Assembly (NCBI GenBank): GCA_027972325.1
Contig: JAPMOS010000054.1
Coordinates: 1-30,000, forward strand
DNA from: Paratrimastix pyriformis
Lineage: Eukaryota > Preaxostyla > Paratrimastigidae
Direction of reading: 5' to 3'
Length of the DNA stretch: 30,000 nucleotides
Shown: positions 1 through 10,649 of the stretch, one piece after another
Layout of the letters: every line of letters starts with the position of its first letter
How positions within the stretch are numbered: position 1 is the stretch's first letter
Program-made: the position numbers and the translations under genes
Notes under the pieces: model-generated
Told to the model about the DNA's origin: nothing
Databases searched by the model: none
Seen by the model: only the letters and a program-made list of their open reading frames with translations

Positions 1-2370
1 CATCCCAGAGTGTTTTTCGATGAAACTCATCGATTTACATCAGAACCGGTATCGCGATGTTTGTCGGGGTACTAAAATCCATACCGGCGGTATGGATTTT
101 CAATAAATCGAATTTTTCGGGTGGTGTTCGACATCATCCCAAGTGTTTTCGATGAAACTCATCGATTTACATCATCAGAACCGGTATCGCGATGTTTTTG
201 TCGGTGCTAAAATCCATACCGGCGGTATGGTTCAATAGAAATCCGAATTTTTCGAGGTGGTGTTCCGACATCATCCGTGTTTTTCGATGAAACTCATCGA
301 TTTGCATCATCAGAACCGGTATCGCGATGTTTGTCGGTACTAAAATCCATACCGGCGGTATGGATTTTCAATAGAAATCGAATTTTTCGAGGTGGTGTTC
401 TGACATCGTCCCAAGTGTTTTTTCGATGACACTCATCGATTTACATCATCAGAACCGGTATCGCGATGTTTGTCGGGGGTACTAAAATCCATACCGGCGG
501 TATGGATTTTCAATAAATCGAATTTTCGAGGTGGTGTTCGACATCATCCCAAGTGTTTTCGATGAAACTCATCGATTTGCATCATCAGAACCGGTATCGC
601 GATGTTTGTCGGTACTAAAATCCACCGGCGGTATGGATTTTCAATAGAAATCGAATTTTCGGTGGTGTTCCGACATCATCCCAAGTGTTTTTTTGGTGTA
701 ACTCATCGATTTGCATCATCAGAACCCGTATCGCGATGTTTGTCGGGGGTACTAAAATCCATACCGGCGGTATGGATTTTCAATAGAAATCGAATTTTTC
801 GAGGTGGTGTTCTGACATCATCCCAAGTGTTTTTTCGATGAAACTCATCGATTTGCATCATCAGAACCGGTATCGCGATGTTTGTCGGGTACTAAAATCC
901 ATACCGGCGGTATGGATTTTCAATAAATCGAATTTTCGAGGTGGTGTTCCATCATCCCAAGTGTTTTTCGGTGTAACTCATCGATTTGCATCATCAGAAC
1001 CCGTATCGCGATGTTTGTCGGGGTACTAAAATCCATACCGGCGGTATGGATTTTCAATAAATCGAATTTTTCGAGGTGGTGTTCTGACATCATCCCAAGT
1101 GTTTTCGATGAAACTCATCGATTTGCATCATCAGAACCGGTATCGCGATGTTTGTCGGGGTACTAAAATCCATACCGGCGGTATGGATTTTCAATAAATC
1201 GAATTTTTCGAGGTGGTGTTCTGACATCATCCCAAGTGTTTTTCGATGAAACTCATCGATTTACATCATCAGAACCGGTATCGCGATGTTTGTCGGGGTA
1301 CTAAAATCCATACCGGCGGTATGGATTTTCAATAGAAATCGAATTTTTCGAGGTGGTGTTCGACATCATCCCAAGTGTTTTCGATGAAACTCATCGATTT
1401 GCATCATCAGAACCGGTATCACGATGTTTGTCGGGTACTAAAATCCATACCGGCGGTATGGATTTTCAATAAATCGAATTTTTCGAGGTGGTGTTCTGAC
1501 ATCATCCCAAGTGTTTTTCGATGAAACTCATCGATTTGCATCATCAGAACCGGTATCGCGATGTTTGTCGGGGTACTAAAATCCATACCGGCGGTATGGA
1601 TTTTCAATAGAAATCGAATTTTCGAGGTGGTGTTCTGACATCATCCCAAGTGTTTTCGATGAAACTCATCGATTTGCATCATCAGAACCGGTATCGCGAT
1701 GTTTGTCGGGGTACTAAAATCCATACCGGCGGTATGGATTTTCAATAGAAATCGAATTTTCGAGGTGGTGTTCTGACATCATCCCAAGTGTTTTCGATGA
1801 AACTCATCGATTTGCATCATCAGAACCGGTATCACGATGTTTGTCGGGGGTACTAAAATCCATACCGGCGGTATGGATTTTCAATAGAAATCGAATTTTT
1901 CGAGGTGGTGTTCCGACATCATCCCAAGTGTTTTTTTGGTGTAACTCATCGATTTGCATCATCAGAACCCGTATCGCGATGTTTGTCGGGGGTACTAAAA
2001 TCCATACCGGCGGTATGGATTTTCAATAGAAATCGAATTTTTCGAGGTGGTGTTCTGACATCATCCCAAGTGTTTTTCGATGAAACTCATCGATTTGCAT
2101 CATCAGAACCGGTATCGCGATGTTTGTCGGGGTACTAAAATCCATACCGGCGGTATGGATTTTCAATAGAAATCGAATTTTTCGAGGTGGTGTTCTGACA
2201 TCATCCCAAGTGTTTTTTCGATGACACTCATCGATTTACATCATCAGAACCCGTATCGCGATGTTTGTCGGGGGTACTAAAATCCATACCGGCGGTATGG
2301 ATTTTCAATAGAAATCGAATTTTTCGAGGTGGTGTTTTGACATCGAATTTTTCGAGGTGGTGGTGTTCTC
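1..2370. repeat. Tandem satellite, ~138-bp unit, about 17 copies
   Basis: Direct head-to-tail repeats with a period of about 137-140 bp run from the left edge to about 2370; I counted 17 copies of the core around CCATACCGGCGGTATGG. Units differ mainly by small indels and a few substitutions (for example ATCGCGAT against ATCACGAT near 1418 and 1831). Each unit holds a perfect inverted repeat, arms AAAATCCATACC and GGTATGGATTTT around GGC, plus shorter dyads CGATGA/TCATCG, TCGAA/TTCGA and ATCGCGAT. The short open frames across it are by-products of the repetition. The last unit degrades at about 2340-2370, right where the mobile element begins, so the array may be the target, a neighbour, or a terminal part of that element. 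The array continues off the left edge. Confidence 0.95.
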
Positions 2371-2439
2371 ATTCAACTCGCGAGGTGGACCTTACCCCGG
2401 GTTCTAACCTTTGTTAACGCGCCTTTTTGCCGTTTTCAG

Positions 2440-3600
2440 ATGAACTCGATCGATTGGAACCAGTTCCACACCCCCCAAGAAGCCATTGAGTATTGCGAGG
2501 GTGCGATCGGCCAGGACCCCCCGAAATGGGCCGAGGGTTACCAGGCGATCAATTGGTTTGTTTTTACTCGCTCCCTCGTTCGTTTTCCCGAAACTTGTTG
2601 TCATAGCTTCCGTCGACGCCTCTCCTCCCTCACCCAGCCGTTGGGCGCGGGGCTCATGACCCTACCATCTGGAGCTGATTCGACAGACTTTTGACGGCCT
2701 TTTCCGGCCGTCCTCACCTGATTCCGCCGGTAAAGACCTCCTCCTCGACATCGGTGGGGAGGAGGACGAGCCCGAACGCGAGGAGCCCTCGTCCGTATTT
2801 GCATCGCACCTCCGGCTCGGTGCTAAATTCGTTCTTTGTTAGGTCTCCCGCCCCGCCGCCACGCACACCGCACCAGGAGCGCCCCTGCCCCGACCCCTAC
2901 CGCCCCGAAGGCCCCGACCGCCCCGACCCTGCCCGTCCGACGACGCCCGCCTCTGGCGCCGTCGAGCACAAGGACAAGGGAACTGGAGCCGCTCGGCCGT
3001 CTGTCGGAGCGGGTTCTGGCCTTTCCCAGCTGATTCTTTTTTGGATTTCAGAATCCTGGACGACGATGATGTGCCGAGCCCGCCCAAGCCCAAGAAGGCG
3101 GCCCCGGCGGCCGCCAAGCCCAAGAAGGATCGCGAGGCCCCGAAGAAGGCAAGGCGGCCCCGGTGGCCGCCAAGTCCAAGAAGGAGGCCGCCAAGGAGGC
3201 GAAGGCCGCGGCCCCGGCCACCGGCCCGCCGGAAGCCTGGGCCGCCTCATGAGGCCAAGGAGGCTGCGGAGGCGAAGGGCTCGGACGACGCCCCCAGGAG
3301 GACGCCAGGCCGCGGCACCGGCACAAGCACCCGGCCCCAGTGGAGATCTCCTCCTCGTCGTCGGACGAGGGCGGCCGTGCCCCGAACCCAAGGCGAAGGC
3401 CGAGCGCAAGCGGGCCCGGCCGACCGACCCGGACGACTTCTCCCGGAGGCCGCTCGCCAAGTACTGCAGTCCGTCGTTGATCTCGTCAATGCGTACCTTG
3501 CGCGCCACCCTCCTCCTCCCACCCCGCTCGCCAAGTAATGCAGTCCGTCGTTGATATCGTCAATGCGTACCTTGCGCGCCACCCTGCCTCCTCCCACCAC
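2440..3600 (+). pseudogene. N-terminal and charged region of the ParB/methyltransferase/integrase element
   Basis: The first recognisable coding stretch begins with ATG at 2440 (MNSIDWNQFHTPQEAIEYCE...), preceded by a pyrimidine-rich run ending in CAG. After about 120 bases coding signal reappears at 2670-2800 with an acidic stretch (GGEEDEPEREEPSS), then a region at 3040-3430 rich in Lys, Ala and Pro (PKPKKAAPAAAKPKK and similar), which looks like a nuclear, DNA-binding or histone-H1-like linker. Near 3450-3590 a segment of about 60 bases is repeated with small changes (CCGCTCGCCAAGTA and CGTTGAT..CGTCAATGCGTACC). No domain family is recognised. It belongs to the fossil element and is not one open frame. 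Confidence 0.45.
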
Positions 3601-3689
3601 TCGTGACCTGTTTTCATCGTTTCCCTTTTGAACAAGTTACTGACTGCACATTCCTTTCGCTTTGTTCGGGTTGTTGGGGGCTCTTCGAT

Positions 3690-4300
3690 CTCTCTGTCGG
3701 AGAAATGCCACGGCAAGAGGGCCCATGTGCTGCTGAGCTCCATCGACCCCTGCCCGAGCCTCGCCCGGCCCCTTGCCTACGAGCGCCTCGGAGCAATTGT
3801 GGAATGGTTCGAGAAGCTGGGAGCGGCCGTCCTGTTCAGCATAATCGTCCAAACGTCGGCCCTGGACGAGGCTCGATACCAGGTGGTCGACGGCTCGCAC
3901 CGGTCTGACAATGCTCTTTTTGGTGGATCGGCCTCTAATCGTGCCCCTAGGTTCCAGGTTGCGCGCATCATCGTGGACCCGCGCCGGGTCTCCGAGTTGC
4001 CGCCCGAGATCACCGCAGAACAGCGGACCGAGCTTCGCCAAAGGGTGGAGAAGCTCAACAAGCTACACCCCCAAGATCCGGCAGGTCTCTTGCACGTTGT
4101 CTCCGCCCTCATAACAACGCACCTCTTCCCCTGCACAGCACCTGAAGGAGGACTACATCGACGTGGCCGTTTACAACACTCTCGATCCGGAGGCCATGCT
4201 CGAGCTGCAACATCGGGTCAACCTGCTTACTCACGACGCGCGGTTTGGAAGCAGCACCTTCGACGTCCTGCTGAACCTCAAGCGTGCATCCCTCCAAGTC
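3690..4300 (+). pseudogene. ParB/Spo0J-like domain of the mobile element
   Basis: The stretch at about 3690-3930 reads SSIDPCPSLARPL, then a helix (AYERLGAIVEWFEKLGAA), then a strand and YQVVDGSHRSDNAL. This matches the ParB N-terminal domain plan: xIDPxPxxxR, a 'kLeeLaxSIxexG' helix, then 'yxivdGxHRlxAa'. Coding continues at about 3950-4075 (FQVARIIVDPRRVSELPPEI) and 4150-4290 (DYIDVAVYNTLDPEAMLELQHR), as in the rest of ParB-like folds. In bacteria and phages such domains bind DNA sites, hydrolyse CTP, or are fused to DNA methyltransferases. Here the domain precedes a methyltransferase-like domain in the same element. Part of a fossil; function today not implied. An alternative is a sulfiredoxin-type relative of the same fold. 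Confidence 0.6.
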
Positions 4301-4339
4301 TGTCGTCTCCCGTCTCTTGATTATCATCACCCCACCTCC

Positions 4340-5860
4340 CCGCCCTTATCAGGCCCCCCAAGCGCTACATCCGTGAGGATCCTGACTTTGCCACACATTT
4401 GGAACCCGCCCTCAAGGAGCTGCACTTCCCAAAGGCGAAGACGCCCCGGCCAAGCTTGTGAAGATTCTGGAGTGCTTCTCCCTGGAGATGCTGTGTGCCC
4501 TCTCCCAGCTCCCGGTTGAGCGACAGCCGTCAGCCACGAACCTGTGGCGCATCTTTGAGGTCCGCATGCACCAACCATTTCCACGCTGCCGCTCACGTCC
4601 TGCCCGCCAGGCCAGGGATGCGGAGATGAATCGGTGGCTTGCTCGCGCCATGTTGGAGGGGTCGTTCAGTGGTTCTGAGGCCACCTACTGCAGCGGCCGA
4701 TCTCAAGAAGCCCATTCGGCAGGCCGAGCAGACCTTCATGCTGCTCGAGGCCCACGATGCAGCTGAGGTGGCCGCCGGAGACCACCCCGTCCTCTACCTG
4801 CCCCCGACGAGGCCGCCCGGGAGATCCTGCGGTGCCATCTCGTCCGGACCGAGACCTTGCCTTCATGAACTGCCTCAACGTGCGGCCCTTCCCATTCCGC
4901 AAGGGCAAGGTTCGACTCCCGGCCTTCTCCGAGGAGCTGGGTGAGCTGGGCTGCCCGTTCGAGCGCCTCAACGAGACGGACGTTGGCAACATGCCCCAGG
5001 AGATCACCTTCATGGACGGCCGGCGTCTCCGAGTTCGAGTTGGTCCTCGGCTACTGGCTGGGGTGGTGCGCGGCACAACTGCCACCGGCAATGCAGGACT
5101 ACCTGATGCCCGAGCACTGCCCGTACGCCCGGCTCTGGGAGGAGATGGGCCACCACGACATCCCCGTGCCAGCAAGCGCATGCTGAAGACCGTCGACCGG
5201 GAACTACGTGAGGAAAGGCGGGCACTCCGGGAGGAAGCCGCCTCCGAGCACCCAGAGCCGCCGAAGTCAGAGCCGGCCAAGCGGGCCACCCTGAAGGCGC
5301 TTCTTTCCCAAGCCGAGCCGACCTCCGAAGCCGAGGCCAAGGCGGCGGAGGCCGATGACGAGTATGAGGTCAAGGCCTGCGCACTCCCACCGGAGTCGGC
5401 CACCGAGGAAGCCCAGCCTTCGTCGAAACCGGTGCCCGAGCCCGAGCCCAAAGCCAAGCCCCGAGCCAGCCAGGCCAAGCCGCCGCAGCCCGCCCCAAGC
5501 CGCCGCAGCCCGCCCCCAGGCCAAGCCGCAGCCCGCCCCCAGGCCAAGCCGCCGCAGCCCGCCCCCAGGCCAAGCCGTCGCCTCAGCCCCAGCCGGCTCA
5601 GCCTCAACCCCAGACCCCGGCCCAGGCCCAGCAACAACACTCCAAGCCACCGCAGCAGCGTCAGTCGCCCAGGCCACCACCAAGCCCGCGTCCGCTGCGC
5701 CTCGTTCCGGCCCCCAGCTGCTTTCCGCACCCGCGGAGGGCCACGATCCCTCATGGGAAAACCTTGGCCCGGTTCTACTGCGGGGATGCCGAAGCGATCT
5801 TGTTTCGCGCGAAGGATAATCCCGGCCGTGTCTGCAGTTTCCAACTTGTTGGATCCCCAC
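4340..5860 (+). pseudogene. Middle region of the element: helical part and Pro/Ala/Lys-rich linker
   Basis: From about 4350 the coding signal continues (RYIREDPDFATHLEPALKEL, then KILECFSLEMLCALSQLPVE) and through 4860-5180 (FMNCLNVRPFPFRKGKVRLP, and ELVLGYWLGWCAAQLPPAMQ), looking like ordinary globular, mostly helical protein that I do not recognise. At 5180-5760 it becomes a low-complexity linker: acidic and charged first (ELREERRALREEAASE), then Pro/Ala/Gln/Lys repeats built from a repeated CCAAGCCGCCGCAGCCCGCCC-like unit at 5470-5580. Such a linker commonly separates DNA-binding and enzymatic modules. Part of the fossil element. Confidence 0.4.
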
Positions 5861-5884
5861 TAACATCCTCGTTTCATTCAATAG

Positions 5885-6640
5885 ACACTGTATACCTTGG
5901 CCGTGTTGGATGCTCCCTGGGGCATTACCGACGACCCTCGAGACAGACCCACCCCGGACTACGGATCCCTGGCCCAGTACCTCGACTCGTTCATTGCCCC
6001 AATGGTACCATCATTGTGATGGATACCGAGGCCAACTTGTCCCAGCAATGGACGCCGGCTCTCGAGTGCTTCAATTTCGTGAGCGATCACCGAATTCGTG
6101 CCATCTGGGGAAGTCCGTGATTCATTCCCTTCACGCAATTGGTTTTAACTTGTCCTTCTTCATCACTTCTTCGCGCAGATTACCTCGAGGAGGCCAACCC
6201 CGGCCGTCGCTCTCACCGGGAGCCCCCGCCCTGAGGAGGTGGAGCTGCCCACCGAGGTCTTCCAGCGAGGCCACGAGGGGCCCGTCAACTGGCGCTGGGA
6301 TGTACTGTGCCCTTCTCCGAGTGCGAAGTTGGCCGAGATGAACGCCCGGGCCAACCCGCGCACCAACGCGGTCTACCTGCGGCACCAGGCGGGCAGGCCC
6401 GCTTCGCCAAGCCGGCCGATCTTTACGTCTACCTCTTCCGCCGCTACGGAGGGCCGGGCCCTGTGTTGGACTGCTTCTGCGGCTGTGGGCCAGCTCTCTT
6501 GGCGGCAGAGGCCACCGGAACGCGCGTTGATCTAATTGACCGGGCGCCTGCAGTGGAGAGCCTCATGATCGGCCACGTGCCTCCGGTGCTGGTGCACCGG
6601 CAGGACGAAGCATACCTGCCCCTCGAAGCCCACGAGACGG
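5885..6640 (+). pseudogene. Beta-class DNA N6-adenine/N4-cytosine methyltransferase-like domain of the element
   Basis: At about 5890-5930 one frame reads TLAVLDAPWGITDDP, which fits catalytic motif IV (D/N-P-P-Y/W, here DAPW). At about 6400-6560 another reads KPADLYVYLFRRYGGPGPVL followed by DCFCGCGPALLAAEATG, which fits motif X and the SAM-binding motif I (F-x-G-x-G, 'vLDpFcGsGTTlvAA'). Catalytic motif first and SAM motif second is the order of beta-class N6/N4 DNA methyltransferases (the COG0863/N6_N4_Mtase type), which in phages are often fused to ParB-like domains. The domain belongs to the fossil element; whether relatives elsewhere still methylate DNA is unknown. An MT-A70-type origin is less likely because of the FCGCG box. 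Confidence 0.6.
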
Positions 6641-7430
6641 AGCTTTGCAACGTCGTTGCACCCCTGTCGACGAATGGGACCTGCATCTTCCTCTGCTCCC
6701 CCTCAAGAAGAACCTGCCCCGCCTCAACAAGAAGAGCAGGCCTCCGAGCAGACCACCACCGCCGAGCAACAACAACAAGAGCAGGCCTTCGAGCTTCAAG
6801 ACGACCAAGAGGGCCCCTCATCCCCGCACCCGATGATCAGCCTTATCAGTGGCCTCCTCCTTCCGACGAGCTCAACCCGCTGCTGGACCCGCTCAGTCCG
6901 GATGCTTTGGGCGAGGACCTTCAGCCCGAGGAAATCGAGGACTTGCCGTAACTTGTAATACAATCCCTCTTTTCGATCCTGATTTTTTTTTGGTTTGTTT
7001 TTTCTAAGAAACACGATACATCGAGAAATTGCCTCGATTGAACAACAAGCCACCGGGGCGGGATCGGGACCCGGAGGGGTCTGGGACCGGGAGTAGTGCT
7101 CGCTGGACGGGCTGCATGACCAGGGTGATAGCCACTCCTGTGGCGCCTCTGATATGGAGCCAATCGAAGTTGACGACCTCCCTCCACCGCTTCCTGAGGA
7201 GGAGTTATTTTCGGAGGTGATGATGGTGACGAGGCGGCACATGAGGAGGCCGAAGAGCCAGCCCTTGGAGACCTGGACCCCGCAGAAGCCGCCGAGATTG
7301 ACGTCGTGGTTGATGTAGCAGCAGACGATGGTGATGTGGCTGATTATGGAAGCTACGACCGGACGGCGCGGGGGATCCATCTAATCCTTGCCGGGATCGA
7401 ACGTCTGTTTTTTGGTTTTTTCGGGTCATG
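6640..7430 (+). pseudogene. Acidic Gln/Glu/Pro-rich linker between methyltransferase-like part and integrase
   Basis: Between the methyltransferase-like domain and the integrase the coding signal is low complexity: Gln/Glu-rich at 6700-6810 (PPQQEEQASEQ), Pro/Asp at 6830-6950 (ending LQPEEIEDLP), then, after an AT-rich gap at about 6960-7010, acidic stretches at 7130-7400 (EPIEVDDLPPPLPEEEL and EIDVVVDVAADDGDVADYG). No domain is recognised. Acidic, disordered linkers before integrases are common in Gag-Pol-like and Ginger-like proteins. Part of the fossil element. Confidence 0.4.
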
Positions 7431-7434
7431 ATCA

Positions 7435-8755
7435 ATGCCCCCCCTTTGTCTCATTTTTCCAGTTCGGGAAGGATCACGCAGTTACCGGTCGAACTGTCTA
7501 AAACACGCCAATGAAGGGTTGTACCGCGTCGAGCGGGGAGTTCTGCAGCGGCTCCGCTTCGACCACGAGATCCGCGATCGGCCCATCTGGGTGCCCGTGA
7601 TCTACCCGCTTGCCCGCCGTGTGCGCTTGCTGCGGCGCTTGCATGTCCAGCAGGGGCACCTCAACCGAGATGCCCTGATTGCCTACTCGAAGGGCCTCTT
7701 CTACATTCATGGCGTGGATCAGCTTGGCCAGTGCCAGAGCGTCCGGCCCACGTACGAGCATCCCAAGTACCACGCCTTGGTGGTCAACCGGCCCCTCGAG
7801 GTGGTCGAGCTCGACTGCGGCGGCTTCGAGATGAGCTGCCAGCCGCCTCGCGCGTTCTGCGTCCTGGTGGACCACTTCACGAGCTACATGTGGGCCGCCG
7901 CGACATGGGAGACGAAGGCCACCGGGCAGGAGGTGACCGACCTTCTCAGTCGTGTGTTCACCAGCGACGAGCCCAATCTGCTCCCCACCCGGATCGTGAC
8001 CGACAATGGGACCGAGTTCGTCAACCAGCGCGTGGCCGAGTGGATCGCGTCTGTTCTGTGCGTTTCGGATTTGCTCTTCACAGTCATCAACCCGCTCAGG
8101 AACAAGAACCTGCTGCCCGGGGTCCACATGGAGCACCACCGGTCGAGGCCGTACTACCCCCAGTCTCATGGGAAGGCCGAGAACGCCGTCAAGAAGATCA
8201 AGAACCGGGTGATGAAGATGCGTATCGTGCCGGCCACCAACCGCGAGCTGCCGTGGCAGCCCTTCCTGCAGCCCGCCGTGCACCTGTACAACACGGCCAC
8301 GGTTTCTTCGGTCTTCCAGCAACGCCCGGTTGTGATGATGGCGCTCTACCTCCCCGAGTACGAACAACTGGGCGACATGGCCCAGCTGCCGGACAAGTTC
8401 GCCAACCTGACGGCCGCGGAGGTGCGCCAAATCAAGGAGGCCGTGGCGTTCTACCGGCACCGCGAGTACGGCTACATTGAGCGGCGCCGCAACAAGGACC
8501 AAGAGACCATCGAAGAGGGGGACTCGCGTCATGGTCGCCCCGCCTGCCAAATGGCGCCGGCCCGGCATTGGCAGGTTCTGCTGGTCCGGGAGGGTGGCGG
8601 AACGCATGCGTAACGGCACCTACGTCATCGAGTTTGAGGATCGGGTCAAGCCGGGCATTCCCAAGGTCTACGGGCGCAACAAGCTGCGGCCTTACGATGC
8701 CACCTTCGATGCCCCGCTCCCCTGCTGCGGGAGGCGCTCTGGTCCCCGTCGTTGA
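7435..8755 (+). pseudogene. Retrovirus/Ty3/Ginger-type DDE integrase of the element
   Basis: This is the longest open part of the element. It starts with the strand-helix lead-in typical of these integrases (GLYRVERGVLQRLRF), then the His/Cys zinc-binding region (LHVQQGHLNRDAL ... GQCQSV), then the RNase H-fold core: first Asp in VVELDCGGFEM at about 7800, second Asp in RIVTDNGTEFVNQ at about 8000, and Glu in QSHGKAENAVKKI at about 8175. The C-terminal part (about 8600-8700) reads NGTYVIEFEDRVKPGIPKVY, followed by a GRNKLRPY segment like a GPY/F or chromo-type tail. A TTTTTCCAG at about 7460 could be a splice acceptor. Integration of the parent element is the expected role. The catalytic Asp-Asp-Glu set is visible, but the element as a whole is a fossil. 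Confidence 0.85.
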
Positions 8756-8778
8756 TCGCCGGCGTCACGCGCCCCCAG

Positions 8779-8784
8779 AATAAA
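8779..8784 (+). promoter_or_regulatory. Candidate polyadenylation signal AATAAA
   Basis: AATAAA lies about 25 bases after the stop that closes the integrase part at 8755, the expected place for the 3' end of a plus-strand transcript of the element. A single hexamer match is weak evidence on its own. Confidence 0.35.
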
Positions 8785-8790
8785 ACACCC

Positions 8791-9190
8791 CAACCCCACC
8801 ATCCCCACCACCGCCCCCGTCCCGCAGTTTTCCGGTCCGGTTTTCTGCAAAAACAAAAATGATCTTATACGAATGCTCGAGGAGGGGGGGGTGAAATCGT
8901 TGGAGGGGGCCGGATAATCGGGCTCGGGGGGGGGGGGGGGGGAGGGAGGGGCTGCGTGCATTACCAGTTTTCTCCCAGAGGATCCCCAAAACCGGCTCTC
9001 GCTCACCCCCCCCCCCCCCCGTTCATGAACGCCCTGTGCACTCTGGGTTCTTGTCGACGCCCCGTCCATACAAAACCGGAAACAGGCTGCCGCCAGGGGA
9101 ACCTCCACCGCCGGAGGGGCTTCAACCCCGGGGACTGGCCGGGGCTGGGGGAGCTCGTCCGAAGCAGGGGCTGGCGCAGCAGGAGCCGTT

Positions 9191-9191
<1 letters not shown>
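8791..9191. other. Intergenic stretch with complementary G and C runs
   Basis: No gene seen. It holds a run of 17 G at 8926-8942 and a run of 15 C at 9006-9020, which could pair in a single strand, and other short G runs at 8880-8890. The open frames across it are low-complexity by-products. It separates the integrase element from the (CT)n tract that flanks the LINE. Confidence 0.6.

Positions 9192-9230
<39 letters not shown>
9192..9230. repeat. (CT)n microsatellite, 3' flank of the LINE
   Basis: An uninterrupted CT dinucleotide tract of 39 bases. Read on the minus strand it is (GA)n and directly follows the 3' untranslated end of the LINE. A second tract of the same kind lies at the other end of the LINE (14397-14424). 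Confidence 0.95.
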
Positions 9231-9234
<4 letters not shown>

Positions 9235-9347
9235 TCCGAAAACCGAGCCACCGGGGCCCGTAAAAGGGAACACGAGAAAGACCGAAATCACCCAAGACAC
9301 AAAAAGGGAAAACAAAGGGAGGAGGACCCCACCACCCCGCACACCCC

Positions 9348-10148
9348 TTAACGGGCGCGCACGAGAAGGTTTGCGTCGAACACCTCGCGCACTTGGCACG
9401 GGGGGCACGGGCAGGAGGTGACCGGCTCGCGAGCGCGAGCAAGCGCCTCCGCAGCGGCCTGGCACCACCAGCCGGCCAACTGGCCCGCGTAGTACATCAG
9501 GCACGTCGACATCCGGGCAAGCCACCAGTGTCGGGAGAAGTGGAGCTTCTGCTTGTCATACTGGGCCTTGATGAGGTCCACGAAGGCAGTCGCCTGGGGG
9601 CCCAGTTGGCCAAAGTTGGACAAGCCGAAGGGGTGGAAGCGGGCTCCAGGGTGGGACTCCAGCCAGGTCCTGTAGTCGCTCTGCTTGCCGGCCTCGAGAA
9701 CGCGGGGGACCTCGCCTCGGAAGGCGGCCTCAGCGTATGTCGGGGCGAGCACGTTGCCGATGGCCACGTCCACATAGTGGCGCACGTAGGCGGAGGCGGC
9801 CACATCCCCACCAGGCAGGGCGAGCACCAGGTCAGGCTGCTTGACCTTGGCGGCCGCCTCCACTCGGTGTTCCTGCTTCACGGGCTGTCGCAGCGGGAGG
9901 CACATCTGGTACAAGAGGCCAGTGATGGCATTGTGCCGCTGTATCTCGAGGGAAAGCACCGATCGGCCACAGGAGAGGTCGTGCCCCTCGACGAGATCCT
10001 TGTGGCACATGGGACAGCATTCGCCGTACAGGTCCCGCAGATCAGAGACACGGCGCACCCCCAGGCGCATGCACACGGCAAGGCGGAAGGCGTGGTCGTC
10101 CAGGCGGAACAGTGGCGAGGGGAAGACCGTGAGCCAGGCCGATGCCGC
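9348..10148 (-). pseudogene. C-terminal zinc motif and restriction-like endonuclease of the LINE
   Basis: This minus-strand open frame begins with AASAWLTVFPSPLFRLDDHAF, a usual sequence after RLE-LINE thumbs. It then has a CCHC motif, CPMCHKDLVEGHDLSC (C-x2-C-x7-H-x3-C), and a RHNAITGLLYQM helix. The nuclease core follows, with KQPDLVLALPGG and YVDVAIGN: the PD and D positions of a PD-(D/E)XK restriction-like fold. In living relatives this domain nicks the target DNA for target-primed reverse transcription. It stays open to the stop at 9348. The upstream half of the protein is cut off from it by the 1.43-kb insertion. Confidence 0.8.
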
Positions 10149-10649
10149 AGGGCACGCTGTTGTTGTTGTTGTGATACTATTTCGACTGCCAGTAACTGCG
10201 CGCAAAACACAGAAAACTGAAACAGAAGAAAATCCGTTCATCCGGTCGAAACCGGCGGGTAACATGCCGACCTACACCCCCTCAGGGGTAGGCGCACAGA
10301 CGGCATGGCGGGAAAGAGAGAGACTGGAATGTCGCCAGGAAACAGAATCGTTCAAACACTTGACAGCAAACAGAAGGAACATCAAAAGAAAGAACGGGGC
10401 AAGGGGGACAAAAGGATCCAACACTGAGACACGGGACACGAGGAACAATGAAAGGGGGCGAAGGAAGCAAAAGACAAGAACAGTTAGAACGAAAAATATT
10501 CCCGAACCCAGCCTGAGGGGGGGGCGGAACCCATCCACCATGACCTACCACCTCGGTAGGACAGGCGCACGGGCCCCTGAATCCACCACCCCACACGTTG
10601 CTCCCTTCCCAAAGGCCCACGGTTGGCAACAGGCGAGAGGTCGGAGAGG

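Larger units (their letters stand above)
2371..8790 (+). mobile_element. Decayed mobile element: ParB-like, DNA methyltransferase-like and DDE integrase parts
   Basis: Coding-like sequence runs on the plus strand for about 6.4 kb, in the order unknown N-terminal part, charged Lys/Ala/Pro region, ParB-like domain, alpha-helical and Pro/Ala-rich middle, methyltransferase-like domain, acidic linker, retrovirus/Ty3/Ginger-type integrase. The parts lie in different frames, so it is a fossil with roughly six to ten breaks; some of these may be short introns instead. I saw no reverse transcriptase, protease, LTR or terminal inverted repeat. A polyadenylation-like AATAAA follows the integrase at 8779. 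Left and right ends are approximate. The integrase makes it a kin of LTR elements or of cut-and-paste Ginger-type transposons; which one cannot be settled here. The combination with ParB and a DNA methyltransferase is not one I recognise as a named family. Confidence 0.7.

Noticed and set aside
1-2340. CRISPR-like or coding appearance of the repeat array
   Set aside because: The whole 138-bp unit is repeated, with no unique spacers, in a eukaryotic context; open frames across it merely repeat the unit.
7498-8619. Long minus-strand open frame opposite the integrase
   Set aside because: Mirror frame of a GC-rich coding region; the plus strand shows clear integrase motifs.
2371-8790. Complete LTR retrotransposon
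   Set aside because: No long terminal repeats and no reverse transcriptase, RNase H or protease motifs could be found on either strand between the satellite and 8.8 kb.
8926-9020. Poly-G and poly-C pair as the ends of an element
   Set aside because: Homopolymers only; no flanking duplication or internal gene supports an element.
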